The notes under the pieces: generated by a model
What the model saw: only the letters and a program-made list of their open reading frames with translations
Told to the model about the DNA's origin: nothing
Databases searched by the model: none
Assembly: GCA_041623475.1 (NCBI GenBank)
Contig: JBFJWU010000014.1
Span: forward strand, 1 to 19,506
DNA: 19,506 nucleotides
Reading direction: 5' to 3'
Origin: JBFJWU01 sp041623475 [NCBI: bacterium]
GTDB lineage: Bacteria > J088
Made by a program: the position numbers and the translations under genes
Part shown: positions 1 to 7,724 of the stretch, piece by piece
Numbering within the stretch: position 1 is the stretch's first letter
How the letters are laid out: each line of letters begins with the position of its first letter

Positions 1-141
1 ACGCGGCACCGCGGGTTGCTTACGAGGCAGCGATGTCTTTGCGGCGTTATCGGTCCGTAGAGCTGGAGGCAACTTTAGTCGAGTTGCTCGAAGATCTGTC
101 TCCGTATGTCCAGACCGCTTTGATTGAGTTCCTCGCCGAAT
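1..141. repeat. Terminal direct repeat, left copy (circle overlap)
   Basis: These 141 bases are identical to the last 141 bases of the window (19366-19506). The repeat lies inside the HEAT-repeat gene, and the reading frame is the same in both copies. Joining them gives a circle of 19,365 bp with no frameshift. A length of exactly 141 matches the largest default k-mer of the MEGAHIT assembler, which leaves such an overlap on circular contigs. I infer an assembly overlap rather than a biological terminal repeat. Confidence 0.95.
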
Positions 142-239
142 CCGAAGACGAGACGATCCGACAAAGGGTGGTTCGTCATTCAGACTCAGACCTGTTTACG
201 GAAGCCCCGCTGTTCGAATATTCGGGAGACAACGGGTGA
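1..239 (+). CDS. HEAT-repeat protein, C-terminal part (continues from 17676-19506)
   Basis: This is the end of the HEAT-repeat gene that starts at 17676; the window opens in the middle of it. Frame 3 is open from base 3 to the TGA at 237-239. The ATG at 33 is an internal Met of a helical repeat (it reads MSLRRYRS), not a real start. The last helices are followed by an acidic tail ending EYSGDNG. The stop overlaps the GTG start of cheR in a GTGA tetranucleotide, which implies translational coupling. Reading this as a separate 68-residue protein would be an artefact of where the circle was cut. Confidence 0.9.
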   Translation, partial: AAPRVAYEAAMSLRRYRSVELEATLVELLEDLSPYVQTALIEFLAESEDETIRQRVVRHSDSDLFTEAPLFEYSGDNG

Positions 240-1126
240 CGGCCGTGGTAAAAGAGGCGGTGGCACTGCTGGACAGTGAGTTCGAGAAGCTGCGCACACA
301 TGTCTACCGCCGCTGTGGCATATTTGTTGGCGACGACAAAGCCTATTTCCTTGAATCGCGGGCAATCAGTCGCATGGAAGCGCTTAACATGGACCGCTTC
401 ACAGACTATTTCCGTTACCTTGTCCTCGAGGCCGATGGCGAAGAGTACCGGCAGCTGATCAATTGTATTACCGTAAATGAAACATTTTTCTTCCGGGACT
501 ACCGGCAGTTGACCGGCTTCGCCGAAGAGATTCTTCCCAACGTGCTTGACGCGAAACGGCAGGCAAAGGACTATTCCCTGAAGATCCTCAGTGCCGGTTG
601 CTCAACGGGCGAAGAACCTTATTCGCTGGCGATCATCCTGCGGGAAATGATTCCCGATTTCGAACGCTGGGTCATCCAGATCGACGGGATTGACATCAAT
701 ACCGAGGTGCTGGAATTTGCCCAGGCGGCTCTTTATGGCAGCCGGGCCACGCGTGACATTCCCATCACCTTCCGCCTGACCTACTTTGAGGACGCCTCTG
801 GAGATACGGCCGTCAAACCTGTTGTGCGCAACATGGTGCGATTTTTGCATGTCAACATGTACAACGCCGACGAGATCAATCGCTTTGCCGGCGTAGACGT
901 AATATTCTGCCGCAACGTGCTGATCTATTTTGATGACCAGTCGCGCTCGCGCGTCTTGAATAATCTCTACAACATTCTCCAGCCCGGAGGCTACATATTT
1001 CTCGGTTACGCCGAATCGGTATCCCGCTACTCGGGTGCTTACGAAGTCATCAAGATCGGCGACCTGATTACCCACCGTCGTCCTGTACAGGCGGTGAAAC
1101 CGTTAAAAAAAGGAGATGGCTCGTGA
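236..1126 (+). CDS. cheR: Chemoreceptor glutamate methyltransferase CheR
   Basis: A 296-residue CheR, close to the usual length. It would transfer methyl groups from S-adenosylmethionine to receptor glutamates in the cytoplasm. The N-terminal helical domain runs to about residue 90 and ends in NETFFFRD (81-88), the CheR linker signature. The SAM-binding Rossmann fold carries GCSTGEEPYS (121-130), the acidic loop GIDIN (151-155) and FCRNVLIYFD (224-233). All expected motifs are intact, so it should be active. The GTG start overlaps the HEAT-gene stop (GTGA). GGGAG at 224-228 is a well-placed ribosome binding site that supports this start. The end overlaps cheY by four bases. It sits in the same operon as the tandem-MCP receptor, its probable substrate. 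It is distinct from the second CheR-like gene at 7725. Confidence 0.95.
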   Translation: MTAVVKEAVALLDSEFEKLRTHVYRRCGIFVGDDKAYFLESRAISRMEALNMDRFTDYFRYLVLEADGEEYRQLINCITVNETFFFRDYRQLTGFAEEILPNVLDAKRQAKDYSLKILSAGCSTGEEPYSLAIILREMIPDFERWVIQIDGIDINTEVLEFAQAALYGSRATRDIPITFRLTYFEDASGDTAVKPVVRNMVRFLHVNMYNADEINRFAGVDVIFCRNVLIYFDDQSRSRVLNNLYNILQPGGYIFLGYAESVSRYSGAYEVIKIGDLITHRRPVQAVKPLKKGDGS

Positions 1127-1500
1127 CCAAACGTGTATTGGCCGTCGATGATTCGAAGATGGTCCGAGACCTGATGAGCTACATGGTAGCGTCGGGTGGC
1201 TACGAAGCCGAGACCGCAGAGAACGGGGCAATGGCCTTGGAAATGCTGGCACAGCAACGGTTTGACCTGGCGCTCGTTGACCTGAATATGCCGCTGATGG
1301 ACGGTTACACTCTGGTTGAAAACATTCGTGGGAACCCTGAATGGGAGGATATTGCCGTAATTATTGTTACGACCGAGGCGGAAGCGGAGGACCGTCGCCG
1401 CGGACTTGAGGCGGGGGCCGACCTGTACCTGGTTAAACCGGTCGATGAAGTTGAGCTTCTGACCAATATCAAGATGCTGATTGGTGACCCCGATGGATAA
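1123..1500 (+). CDS. cheY: Single-domain CheY-like response regulator
   Basis: A 125-residue stand-alone receiver domain. The acidic pair is D9-D10, the phosphoacceptor is D53 in LVDLNMP, the switch Thr is at 83/84, and the conserved Lys is K105 in LVKPVD. It should accept phosphate from CheA and act as a diffusible output or a phosphate sink; no output domain is attached. The GTG start is set by AGGAG at 1111-1115 and overlaps the cheR stop (GTGA). Its TAA overlaps the cheA start by eight bases. The name follows the family. Whether it controls a motor cannot be told from the sequence, because no flagellar gene is nearby. Confidence 0.92.
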   Translation: MTKRVLAVDDSKMVRDLMSYMVASGGYEAETAENGAMALEMLAQQRFDLALVDLNMPLMDGYTLVENIRGNPEWEDIAVIIVTTEAEAEDRRRGLEAGADLYLVKPVDEVELLTNIKMLIGDPDG

Positions 1501-3532
1501 AAACAAACTTCTGCAACAATTTGTCCAGGAGGCGCGGGAACACCTGAAGCAGGTTGAGGCCCTCGTTCTTGCACTGGAAAAAGACTCAGGCAACGTGGAA
1601 ATTATCCACGAAATTTTCCAGGGGATCCACGGCATAAAAGGTGGTTCGGATTATGTTCAATTGCCCGGCATCAACAGCCTCAGCCACGAGATTGAGACGC
1701 TGCTCAACAGGCTGCGCCGCGAGAAACTGGCGGCGTCTCCTGAGCTGACAGACTTGCTGCTGGCCGGGGTCGACCTGATCAAAGATTGTATAGAAAACGT
1801 TGACGACCCCGACTATCGCGATGCCGATATCAATGACTACATTCAGCAGATCGGTGATGCGGTCGCCGAGGGCGGCACCAATGCAGTCAATCAGCCGGCC
1901 AGTGTTGCCAGGGACGTCAAAGCGGAGCTGCTGGATGTGTTCCAGACGACCGCGAATCAGCACCTGGAAACCCTGGAGATGGTGAAAACCGACCTCGAGT
2001 CCGGCGCGACGCTGGACAGTAAACTGAAACTTCTGCAGCGCTCGCTCAAGATTTTTCGGAATGCCGCGACCTACATTGATGCAGCCGGGCCGGCCGCCGC
2101 GCTGGACAACCTGCTTGACCGGATTGAACTGGACAAAGACCGACAGGAGTTCTTGCCCCATCTGGTGGCAACGATTGAGCAGCTGCGCCGGGATCTGGAG
2201 CAATTGGCGGCCCCGCACCCCGGGTCGGGTCCGGAATCAACGGCGGTAATGGCCAACAGCGACGCCGAATCAGTCCGCGATTCGGAAGCTGCGGGGACCG
2301 GGACAGGCGAAAGCGGTAGCCCCGGCCCTGCTGATGGTGATGCGACCCTGCGGGTTTCTATGCGAAAACTCGACGACTTCATGAATCTCGTTTCTGATCT
2401 GGTCCTGATCAAGAACTCGGTGTCGCATCTGATGGAACTGGCAAAAGAGGAGAAGCTCTCGGCCAAGTTTTCACGCGGACTGGCTGGCGTCTCCAACCAG
2501 GTCGCAAAAACATCCGACGGGCTGCAGGAGCAGGTCATGGCGATCCGCATGATTCCCACGAATTTCCTGTTCGAACGGTTCCCCCGGATGGCGCGCGATC
2601 TCGCCCGCAGCCACGATAAAGAGGTGCGGCTGGTTATGCTGGGCGGTGATACAGAAATCGACAAAGGGGTTGCCGAGTTGCTGGCAGAGCCCTTGATGCA
2701 TCTTATACGTAATGCGATCGCCCATGGGATCGAGGGGGGCGATGAGCGCACCAGCGCTGGAAAGGCTACCATTGGCACTGTCACCCTAAAGGCCAGCAGC
2801 ACCGGTGGAACCATTACGATTGAGGTAATCGACGATGGCCGCGGAATTGATCCGGCGCGAATCGCCGAGACAGCTCGGCGCGAAAAAGTGCTTTCGGCTG
2901 AAGAGATCGATGCGATGTCGGAGACCGAACTGGTCAACCTGCTGTTCAGACCTGGTTTTTCAACTCGGATGGCGGCAGATACGCTGTCGGGGCGGGGAGT
3001 TGGCCTTGACGCGGTTAACAGCAACGTCCGTAAACTCGGAGGCAACACACAGGTTGAGTGGGAACCCGGACACGGTACCCGCTTCAAAATCCGAATTCCA
3101 ATAACGCTCTCTGTGATCGACACCATCGTCGTGCAGGCGGGCGATTCGATGTTCGCAGTGCCGTCGAGCTTTGTCGAAGAAAATATCAGCGTGGCGCCAG
3201 ATCGCGTCTCCCGTCTCAATCATGTTCGTACCATTCTCTATGATAATCACGCCGTGCCACTGGTGCCGCTCGAGTCGGCGCTCGGCTTTCCGGATGAACG
3301 GGATGACAGCAAGGAGCACACAACGTTGATTGTCCGCCACGGCGCCGGTACCTACGGCCTGATTGTGGATCGGATCGTGGCGCAGCAGGATGCGCTAGTG
3401 CGGCCACTCGATTCGCAGTTGAGCAAACTGCAGCATTTTTCGGGAGCGACGGTCATGAATGATGGCCGCCTGGTCCTGATCCTAAATCCAGTTGGACTGA
3501 TTGGAGACTCTGCCCGGGGAGCCGCAGCGTGA
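1493..3532 (+). CDS. cheA: Chemotaxis-type histidine kinase CheA
   Basis: A 679-residue CheA from the ATG at 1493, which overlaps the cheY stop. In-frame TTG 1481 and GTG 1484 are alternatives. The N-terminal phosphotransfer domain has the phosphohistidine H46 in the HGIKGG motif. A second helical segment (about 143-238) resembles another HPt domain, but Lys186 stands where the His would be. An acidic, Gly/Ser-rich linker (about 240-284) follows, then the dimerisation helices (about 285-360). The ATPase has its N box around HLIRNAIAHG (403-412), DDGRGID (447-453), LFRPGFSTR (484-492) and GRGVGLD (500-506). A CheW-like C-terminal domain runs from about 536 to 675 and lets it join a receptor array. 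It has no membrane segment and no fused receiver. It lies between cheY and the double-receiver gene, its likely phosphate acceptors. Confidence 0.95.
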   Translation: MDKNKLLQQFVQEAREHLKQVEALVLALEKDSGNVEIIHEIFQGIHGIKGGSDYVQLPGINSLSHEIETLLNRLRREKLAASPELTDLLLAGVDLIKDCIENVDDPDYRDADINDYIQQIGDAVAEGGTNAVNQPASVARDVKAELLDVFQTTANQHLETLEMVKTDLESGATLDSKLKLLQRSLKIFRNAATYIDAAGPAAALDNLLDRIELDKDRQEFLPHLVATIEQLRRDLEQLAAPHPGSGPESTAVMANSDAESVRDSEAAGTGTGESGSPGPADGDATLRVSMRKLDDFMNLVSDLVLIKNSVSHLMELAKEEKLSAKFSRGLAGVSNQVAKTSDGLQEQVMAIRMIPTNFLFERFPRMARDLARSHDKEVRLVMLGGDTEIDKGVAELLAEPLMHLIRNAIAHGIEGGDERTSAGKATIGTVTLKASSTGGTITIEVIDDGRGIDPARIAETARREKVLSAEEIDAMSETELVNLLFRPGFSTRMAADTLSGRGVGLDAVNSNVRKLGGNTQVEWEPGHGTRFKIRIPITLSVIDTIVVQAGDSMFAVPSSFVEENISVAPDRVSRLNHVRTILYDNHAVPLVPLESALGFPDERDDSKEHTTLIVRHGAGTYGLIVDRIVAQQDALVRPLDSQLSKLQHFSGATVMNDGRLVLILNPVGLIGDSARGAAA

Positions 3533-4353
3533 AAACCGTGCTCGTGGTCGAAGACAGCGAGCTCTCGCGCGGGTTTATCTGCATGGCCTTGAGCTCGCGG
3601 CCTGATATCAAAATCATCGAAGCGAGCGATGGACAGGAGGCCTGGGAGATTTTAGAAGGCAACTGTGTGTCATTGGTCATTACCGACCTGCATATGCCAC
3701 GACTTGACGGATTCGGGCTACTGAAGAAGATTCGCGAAGCGGAACCAGTTGATGCTCATGTGCCGGTCATCGCCGTCACGACGCAAGGACAGTTGGAGAC
3801 TATGGACGCCCTGGTTGATGAAGGTGCTGACGCCTGTATCGCGAAGCCTGTAACACCCCAAGCGCTGCTGCCGCTATTGGATCGCTACCTTTCAACACAG
3901 ACGGAACCTCTGCAAAGCATTGCTCCATCAAACCCGGATCCTGGAGTAGAACCGGTATCGGGACTCGATCCGGATGAGGCTTCGGGGTTGGTTGTCATGG
4001 CCGCCGGCGCGGCCCGCGATGAAATTGTTCGCGAGCTTGCGGCGACACTTGGCGCCGAACCTCTTGTTGCCGAAACTGGAATGGAGGCCGTCGGCCAGCT
4101 TTTTCTGCACACAATTAACTATCTGCTGGTCGACATGTCGCTGCCCGGAAACGAAGCAGTCGTCTTTCTCGGGCAATTGCGTGGCAACCAGGCCTACAAT
4201 TCACTGCCGGTGGCCTTGCTGGTAACGAAAGCGGTCGAACAGGATCTTGCAGAGCTGGACAACCTTGGCGCCGATCAGATTATTCCGGAATCCGTCGGGC
4301 CGGGCAAAGTGGCCGAACTGATCGGGCAGTTTCCTCTGCGGCCTGCAGATTGA
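3529..4353 (+). CDS. Response regulator: receiver plus degenerate receiver
   Basis: A 274-residue protein with two receiver-like folds. Domain 1 (1-122) is complete: E8-D9, phosphoacceptor D53 in VITDLHMP, T84, and K106 in IAKPV. A Pro/Gly-rich linker (about 123-150) follows. Domain 2 (about 153-270) keeps an Asp at the phosphorylation position (D202 in LLVDMSLPG). It has lost the acidic pair at its first strand (VVMAAGAA), and the conserved Lys-Pro is replaced (IIPESV), so it is probably a pseudo-receiver used for binding. No DNA-binding or enzymatic output domain is present. The GTG start overlaps the cheA stop (GTGA), and the next gene follows after 11 bases. A second CheA target or an adaptor between CheA and the hybrid kinase is plausible, but this is inference. 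Confidence 0.85.
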   Translation: MKTVLVVEDSELSRGFICMALSSRPDIKIIEASDGQEAWEILEGNCVSLVITDLHMPRLDGFGLLKKIREAEPVDAHVPVIAVTTQGQLETMDALVDEGADACIAKPVTPQALLPLLDRYLSTQTEPLQSIAPSNPDPGVEPVSGLDPDEASGLVVMAAGAARDEIVRELAATLGAEPLVAETGMEAVGQLFLHTINYLLVDMSLPGNEAVVFLGQLRGNQAYNSLPVALLVTKAVEQDLAELDNLGADQIIPESVGPGKVAELIGQFPLRPAD

Positions 4354-4364
4354 ATCGCTGAGAA

Positions 4365-7300
4365 ATGTTCATATCAGACAAGGAACACTTGACCGAAGAC
4401 CAGAAGCAACTCTTTATGATGCAGATGCTTTTCGTCTCGATCACCAAGCTGCACCAGAGCCTGGACCGCGATCGGATCAATCGCACAATTTTCGAAATAC
4501 TGACAGATTTCGTCGGTGCGGCCAAGTCGGCCCTGATTGTCCAGACAGAGTGGGACTCGGAACCTGAAGTATTCCTGCAAAGGGAGCACTCGGGAGACCC
4601 CGGCACCGATGACGCCGGGGAGCTCACGGCTGAATTAAAGCGATTGCCTCAGTTCCGGAAGGTAATGGAGACGGCCAACTCCTGGTTCTATCGCGACCTG
4701 GAAAAGGGGATCCCCCAGGCCGATGAAACGGCATTGCCGGTCGGTACGCCCCTGGTCATCTACCCGCTACTCGTGCAGCGGCGGACGGTAGGTGTTTTTT
4801 GTGTCCTCGAATTCCTGCCACAAAAAAAGCAATTGCAGGCGATTGATTACCAGTTTTTCAACCTGCTTTCAGAGCATGCCGGCAGTGCTGTTGTTAGTTC
4901 CAAACTCTACGAAAAATCGGAAACGGAATTGAGTGCCCTAAAAGGGATCAGTGAAGTGGTCATGAGCAACATTGATCTGGACGCGACCACAGCCGCTGCC
5001 CTGGATCATCTGGCACGGGTAATCGATTCCGACAGGCTCTATTTCCTGTCGCCAACCGACGAGGGGCGCAATTATCTGGTCGTTGCAGGAAAAGGTGTAA
5101 CCCACGGGCGACAAGATTTTGCCGTTTCGGCCGGGGACGAGTTGTTGGCCATGGTGCTTGCCGCTGAGGGCGAGTCCGTCTTTATCGGCCAGGAGAATAT
5201 CGGGAGCGCGGAGATCCAGTCAGATCTGGAGCCTTTGCTTGGCGCGCAGCAGCTTGCCTGCGTCGTTTCCAAAGCGGGCGAGCCGCGTGGCGTCGTTCTG
5301 CTCGTGCGGACAGAGGCCGGCAAAGAATTCACGACCCAGGACAGGCACCTGCTGAAACTTGCCTGTTCCCAGATGGCAGTGGGAATTGAAAACGCGCTGC
5401 TCTTTCGGAAGTCAGAAGAGCAGCGCGAACAACTGGCCGAAGCTCGAGCCATCGCCGAACAGGCAAGTCGCTACAAGAGCGAGTTTCTTGCCAATATGTC
5501 GCATGAAATCCGCACGCCGATGAACGCCATTATAGGCTTTACTGACCTGTTGCACGATGAGGAAACCGATCCCGAAAAACGGCGCAAGTTGAACATTATT
5601 CACACCGCCGGCGGCGATCTGCTGACAATCCTCAACGACATCCTCGATCTGTCAAAAATCGAAGCCGGCAAGATCGATGTCGTTGTCGAGCCCTTTTCCC
5701 CGCGGCACCTGCTGGAGCAAATGCGCAATGTCTTTCTGTTCAAGGCGCTGGAAAAAAACCTGGAGTTGAAAGTGACCGGTGAAATCGGTCTGCCACCATT
5801 GCTGGCAGGCGATTCGCAGCGACTGGGGCAGATCATCCTTAATATCGTCGGTAATGCGATCAAGTTTACCGAATCGGGTTCAGTGAGCCTCGAATGTGAC
5901 TGGCGCGACGACACTCTGCTTCTGAAGATCACAGATACCGGGATCGGCATGACGGAAGAGCAGGTGGCCAATGTGTTCGAGGCTTTTCGGCAGGCGGAAG
6001 CGACTACGTCGCGGACCCACGGGGGCACGGGTCTGGGCCTGACGATCAGCAAGAACCTGACTGAGATGATGAATGGTGCAATCGAAGTTCAAAGCGAGCC
6101 GGGGCAGGGGTCGATTTTTCTTTTGCGGATTCCGGCGACTGAAGTTTTCGAACCGGCGCAATTGAACGAGCCGGGAAGTCCGGAATTGATCGCAGACGGC
6201 GCCGGCAAGAGGGTTGCGATCGTCGAGGATGATCCCGCGGCAGTTGAGATGTTCAAGGCTGCACTGGACAAAGCGGGCTATGAGGCAGTGTTGATTGAGC
6301 CCAATGCTGACTTTGTCGAGCAGATTCTAGAATCCAGGATCGATGTGGTTTTGCTCGACATGGTAATTGATGGCAAGAATGGTTTGTTTTTCAATGACCT
6401 GCTTAAATCGGACGGCCGTACGGCAGCGCTGCCGGTCATCGTATGCAGTGTCGAGCCCGAGGGGGCGCTGCGCGGAACGTATGGATATTACGATTTCATC
6501 CGCAAGCCGATCGACCGGACCGAGCTACTGGCACGCGTCCGCGGGGCGTTGCGATTGGTACCTGTCCCGCGGCCGGTCTTCATCATTTCCAGTGGTGGAA
6601 ACAACGGCCAGGCCATCGAAAAACTGGTCACCAACCCCGGCCGCGAGACCCACGTATTTAGGGCTATCCGCGCTGCACTGGATGCGATAAATGGTGGTGC
6701 AGAGCCCGGGTTGGTGGTGCTCGATTCAGATGTGATGACGGGGGATGACGACGAGGCCGGTTTCATCGACCTGGCACAGGCGGCTATGCGGCGGGACATT
6801 CCGATCGTATTCATCGATCCCGAAGAGCACGAGTCCGGTGTTGAGCGGGTTCTGGATCGTGGCTATGGCTTCCTGTCACGCGACCTGCGGATGTCGCTGG
6901 CGCGGATTGAAGAGCACATCGCCCGCGAAGAAGAGGTAGGAGAGGCCATGGTGCGGGAGTGGCTTTCGGCTCAGGGTATGCCTGAACTGAAAGATCTGCT
7001 GCTTGACAATCTGCGGCAGCGCCTGTTCGGCGAAATGCAGAAGCTCGAGCATGCAATCCGGCGGGAAGACTATCAGGAAATCCAGCGCCAGGCCCATACG
7101 GTAAAAGGATGGAGCGGAACTTACAAAATGACCGAAATTTCAGATACCGTATCGGCAATAGACGAACTCGCCGGTGCGGCAACAGTCGACATGGCTGGCA
7201 TTCGTGCCCTTTCATACGAACTCGGGTTGATTTTGGCGCGGATACCGTCGCACTACGTGACCGAACGCCGCGGGCGCGGCGCGATCAACAGGGGCAATAG

Positions 7301-7718
7301 CGGCGTCCAGCGCGACTGCCCGAAAGACTATCGCGTGCTGGTCGTGGACGACAACGAAATGAACCTGATGCTGCTCAATACCCTGTTGGACCGCTGGTCG
7401 GTGCCCTATGACACGGCGATAAATGGCCGGGAGGCGCTGGACGCGCTGCGCGGCAACAGCTACGATTGTGTTTTCCTGGATATGGAGATGCCGGTGATGA
7501 ACGGATGGGAAGCGATTGCCGAAATCCGCAGCGACGAAACGTTGGCCGGCAATTTTGTAATCGCACTGACAGCGCATGCGATGGGCGGCATGAAGGAAAA
7601 ATGCCTGGCGGCAGGGTGCGACGAATACCTGACCAAGCCGCTGGATAAAGCAGCGTTTTACGAAATCCTTGATCGGCGCTTGAAAGCGTTTGAGCATCGA
7701 GCAGCAGCATCCGGATGA
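4365..7718 (+). CDS. Soluble hybrid histidine kinase (GAF-GAF-HisKA-HATPase-REC-REC-HPt-REC)
   Basis: An 1117-residue multidomain phosphorelay protein with no membrane segment. Two GAF-like domains (about 25-185 and 200-345) lead into a short coiled coil. HisKA carries phospho-His H380 in SHEIRTPMN. The ATPase has N497 in the N box, DTGIGM at 524 and GGTGLGL from 553. Receiver 1 has E621-D622-D623, D665 and K714. Receiver 2 (about 738-850) keeps D787 in VVLDSD but lacks the acidic pair and is probably degenerate. An HPt domain follows with H911 in QAHTVKG, then a complete C-terminal receiver with D995-D996, D1039 and K1091. The order, with a receiver after the HPt, is less usual than the REC-HPt ending. 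The ATG start is 11 bases after the preceding stop, with only a weak ribosome binding site. Its place inside the operon suggests that it feeds a second, intracellular signal into the CheA circuit. Confidence 0.93.
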   Translation: MFISDKEHLTEDQKQLFMMQMLFVSITKLHQSLDRDRINRTIFEILTDFVGAAKSALIVQTEWDSEPEVFLQREHSGDPGTDDAGELTAELKRLPQFRKVMETANSWFYRDLEKGIPQADETALPVGTPLVIYPLLVQRRTVGVFCVLEFLPQKKQLQAIDYQFFNLLSEHAGSAVVSSKLYEKSETELSALKGISEVVMSNIDLDATTAAALDHLARVIDSDRLYFLSPTDEGRNYLVVAGKGVTHGRQDFAVSAGDELLAMVLAAEGESVFIGQENIGSAEIQSDLEPLLGAQQLACVVSKAGEPRGVVLLVRTEAGKEFTTQDRHLLKLACSQMAVGIENALLFRKSEEQREQLAEARAIAEQASRYKSEFLANMSHEIRTPMNAIIGFTDLLHDEETDPEKRRKLNIIHTAGGDLLTILNDILDLSKIEAGKIDVVVEPFSPRHLLEQMRNVFLFKALEKNLELKVTGEIGLPPLLAGDSQRLGQIILNIVGNAIKFTESGSVSLECDWRDDTLLLKITDTGIGMTEEQVANVFEAFRQAEATTSRTHGGTGLGLTISKNLTEMMNGAIEVQSEPGQGSIFLLRIPATEVFEPAQLNEPGSPELIADGAGKRVAIVEDDPAAVEMFKAALDKAGYEAVLIEPNADFVEQILESRIDVVLLDMVIDGKNGLFFNDLLKSDGRTAALPVIVCSVEPEGALRGTYGYYDFIRKPIDRTELLARVRGALRLVPVPRPVFIISSGGNNGQAIEKLVTNPGRETHVFRAIRAALDAINGGAEPGLVVLDSDVMTGDDDEAGFIDLAQAAMRRDIPIVFIDPEEHESGVERVLDRGYGFLSRDLRMSLARIEEHIAREEEVGEAMVREWLSAQGMPELKDLLLDNLRQRLFGEMQKLEHAIRREDYQEIQRQAHTVKGWSGTYKMTEISDTVSAIDELAGAATVDMAGIRALSYELGLILARIPSHYVTERRGRGAINRGNSGVQRDCPKDYRVLVVDDNEMNLMLLNTLLDRWSVPYDTAINGREALDALRGNSYDCVFLDMEMPVMNGWEAIAEIRSDETLAGNFVIALTAHAMGGMKEKCLAAGCDEYLTKPLDKAAFYEILDRRLKAFEHRAAASG

Positions 7719-7724
7719 GGCGGC

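Noticed and set aside
2071-3219. 382-residue minus-strand open frame
   Set aside because: It is antisense to the conserved kinase core of cheA, Ser/Arg-rich, and explained by the codon bias of the real gene.
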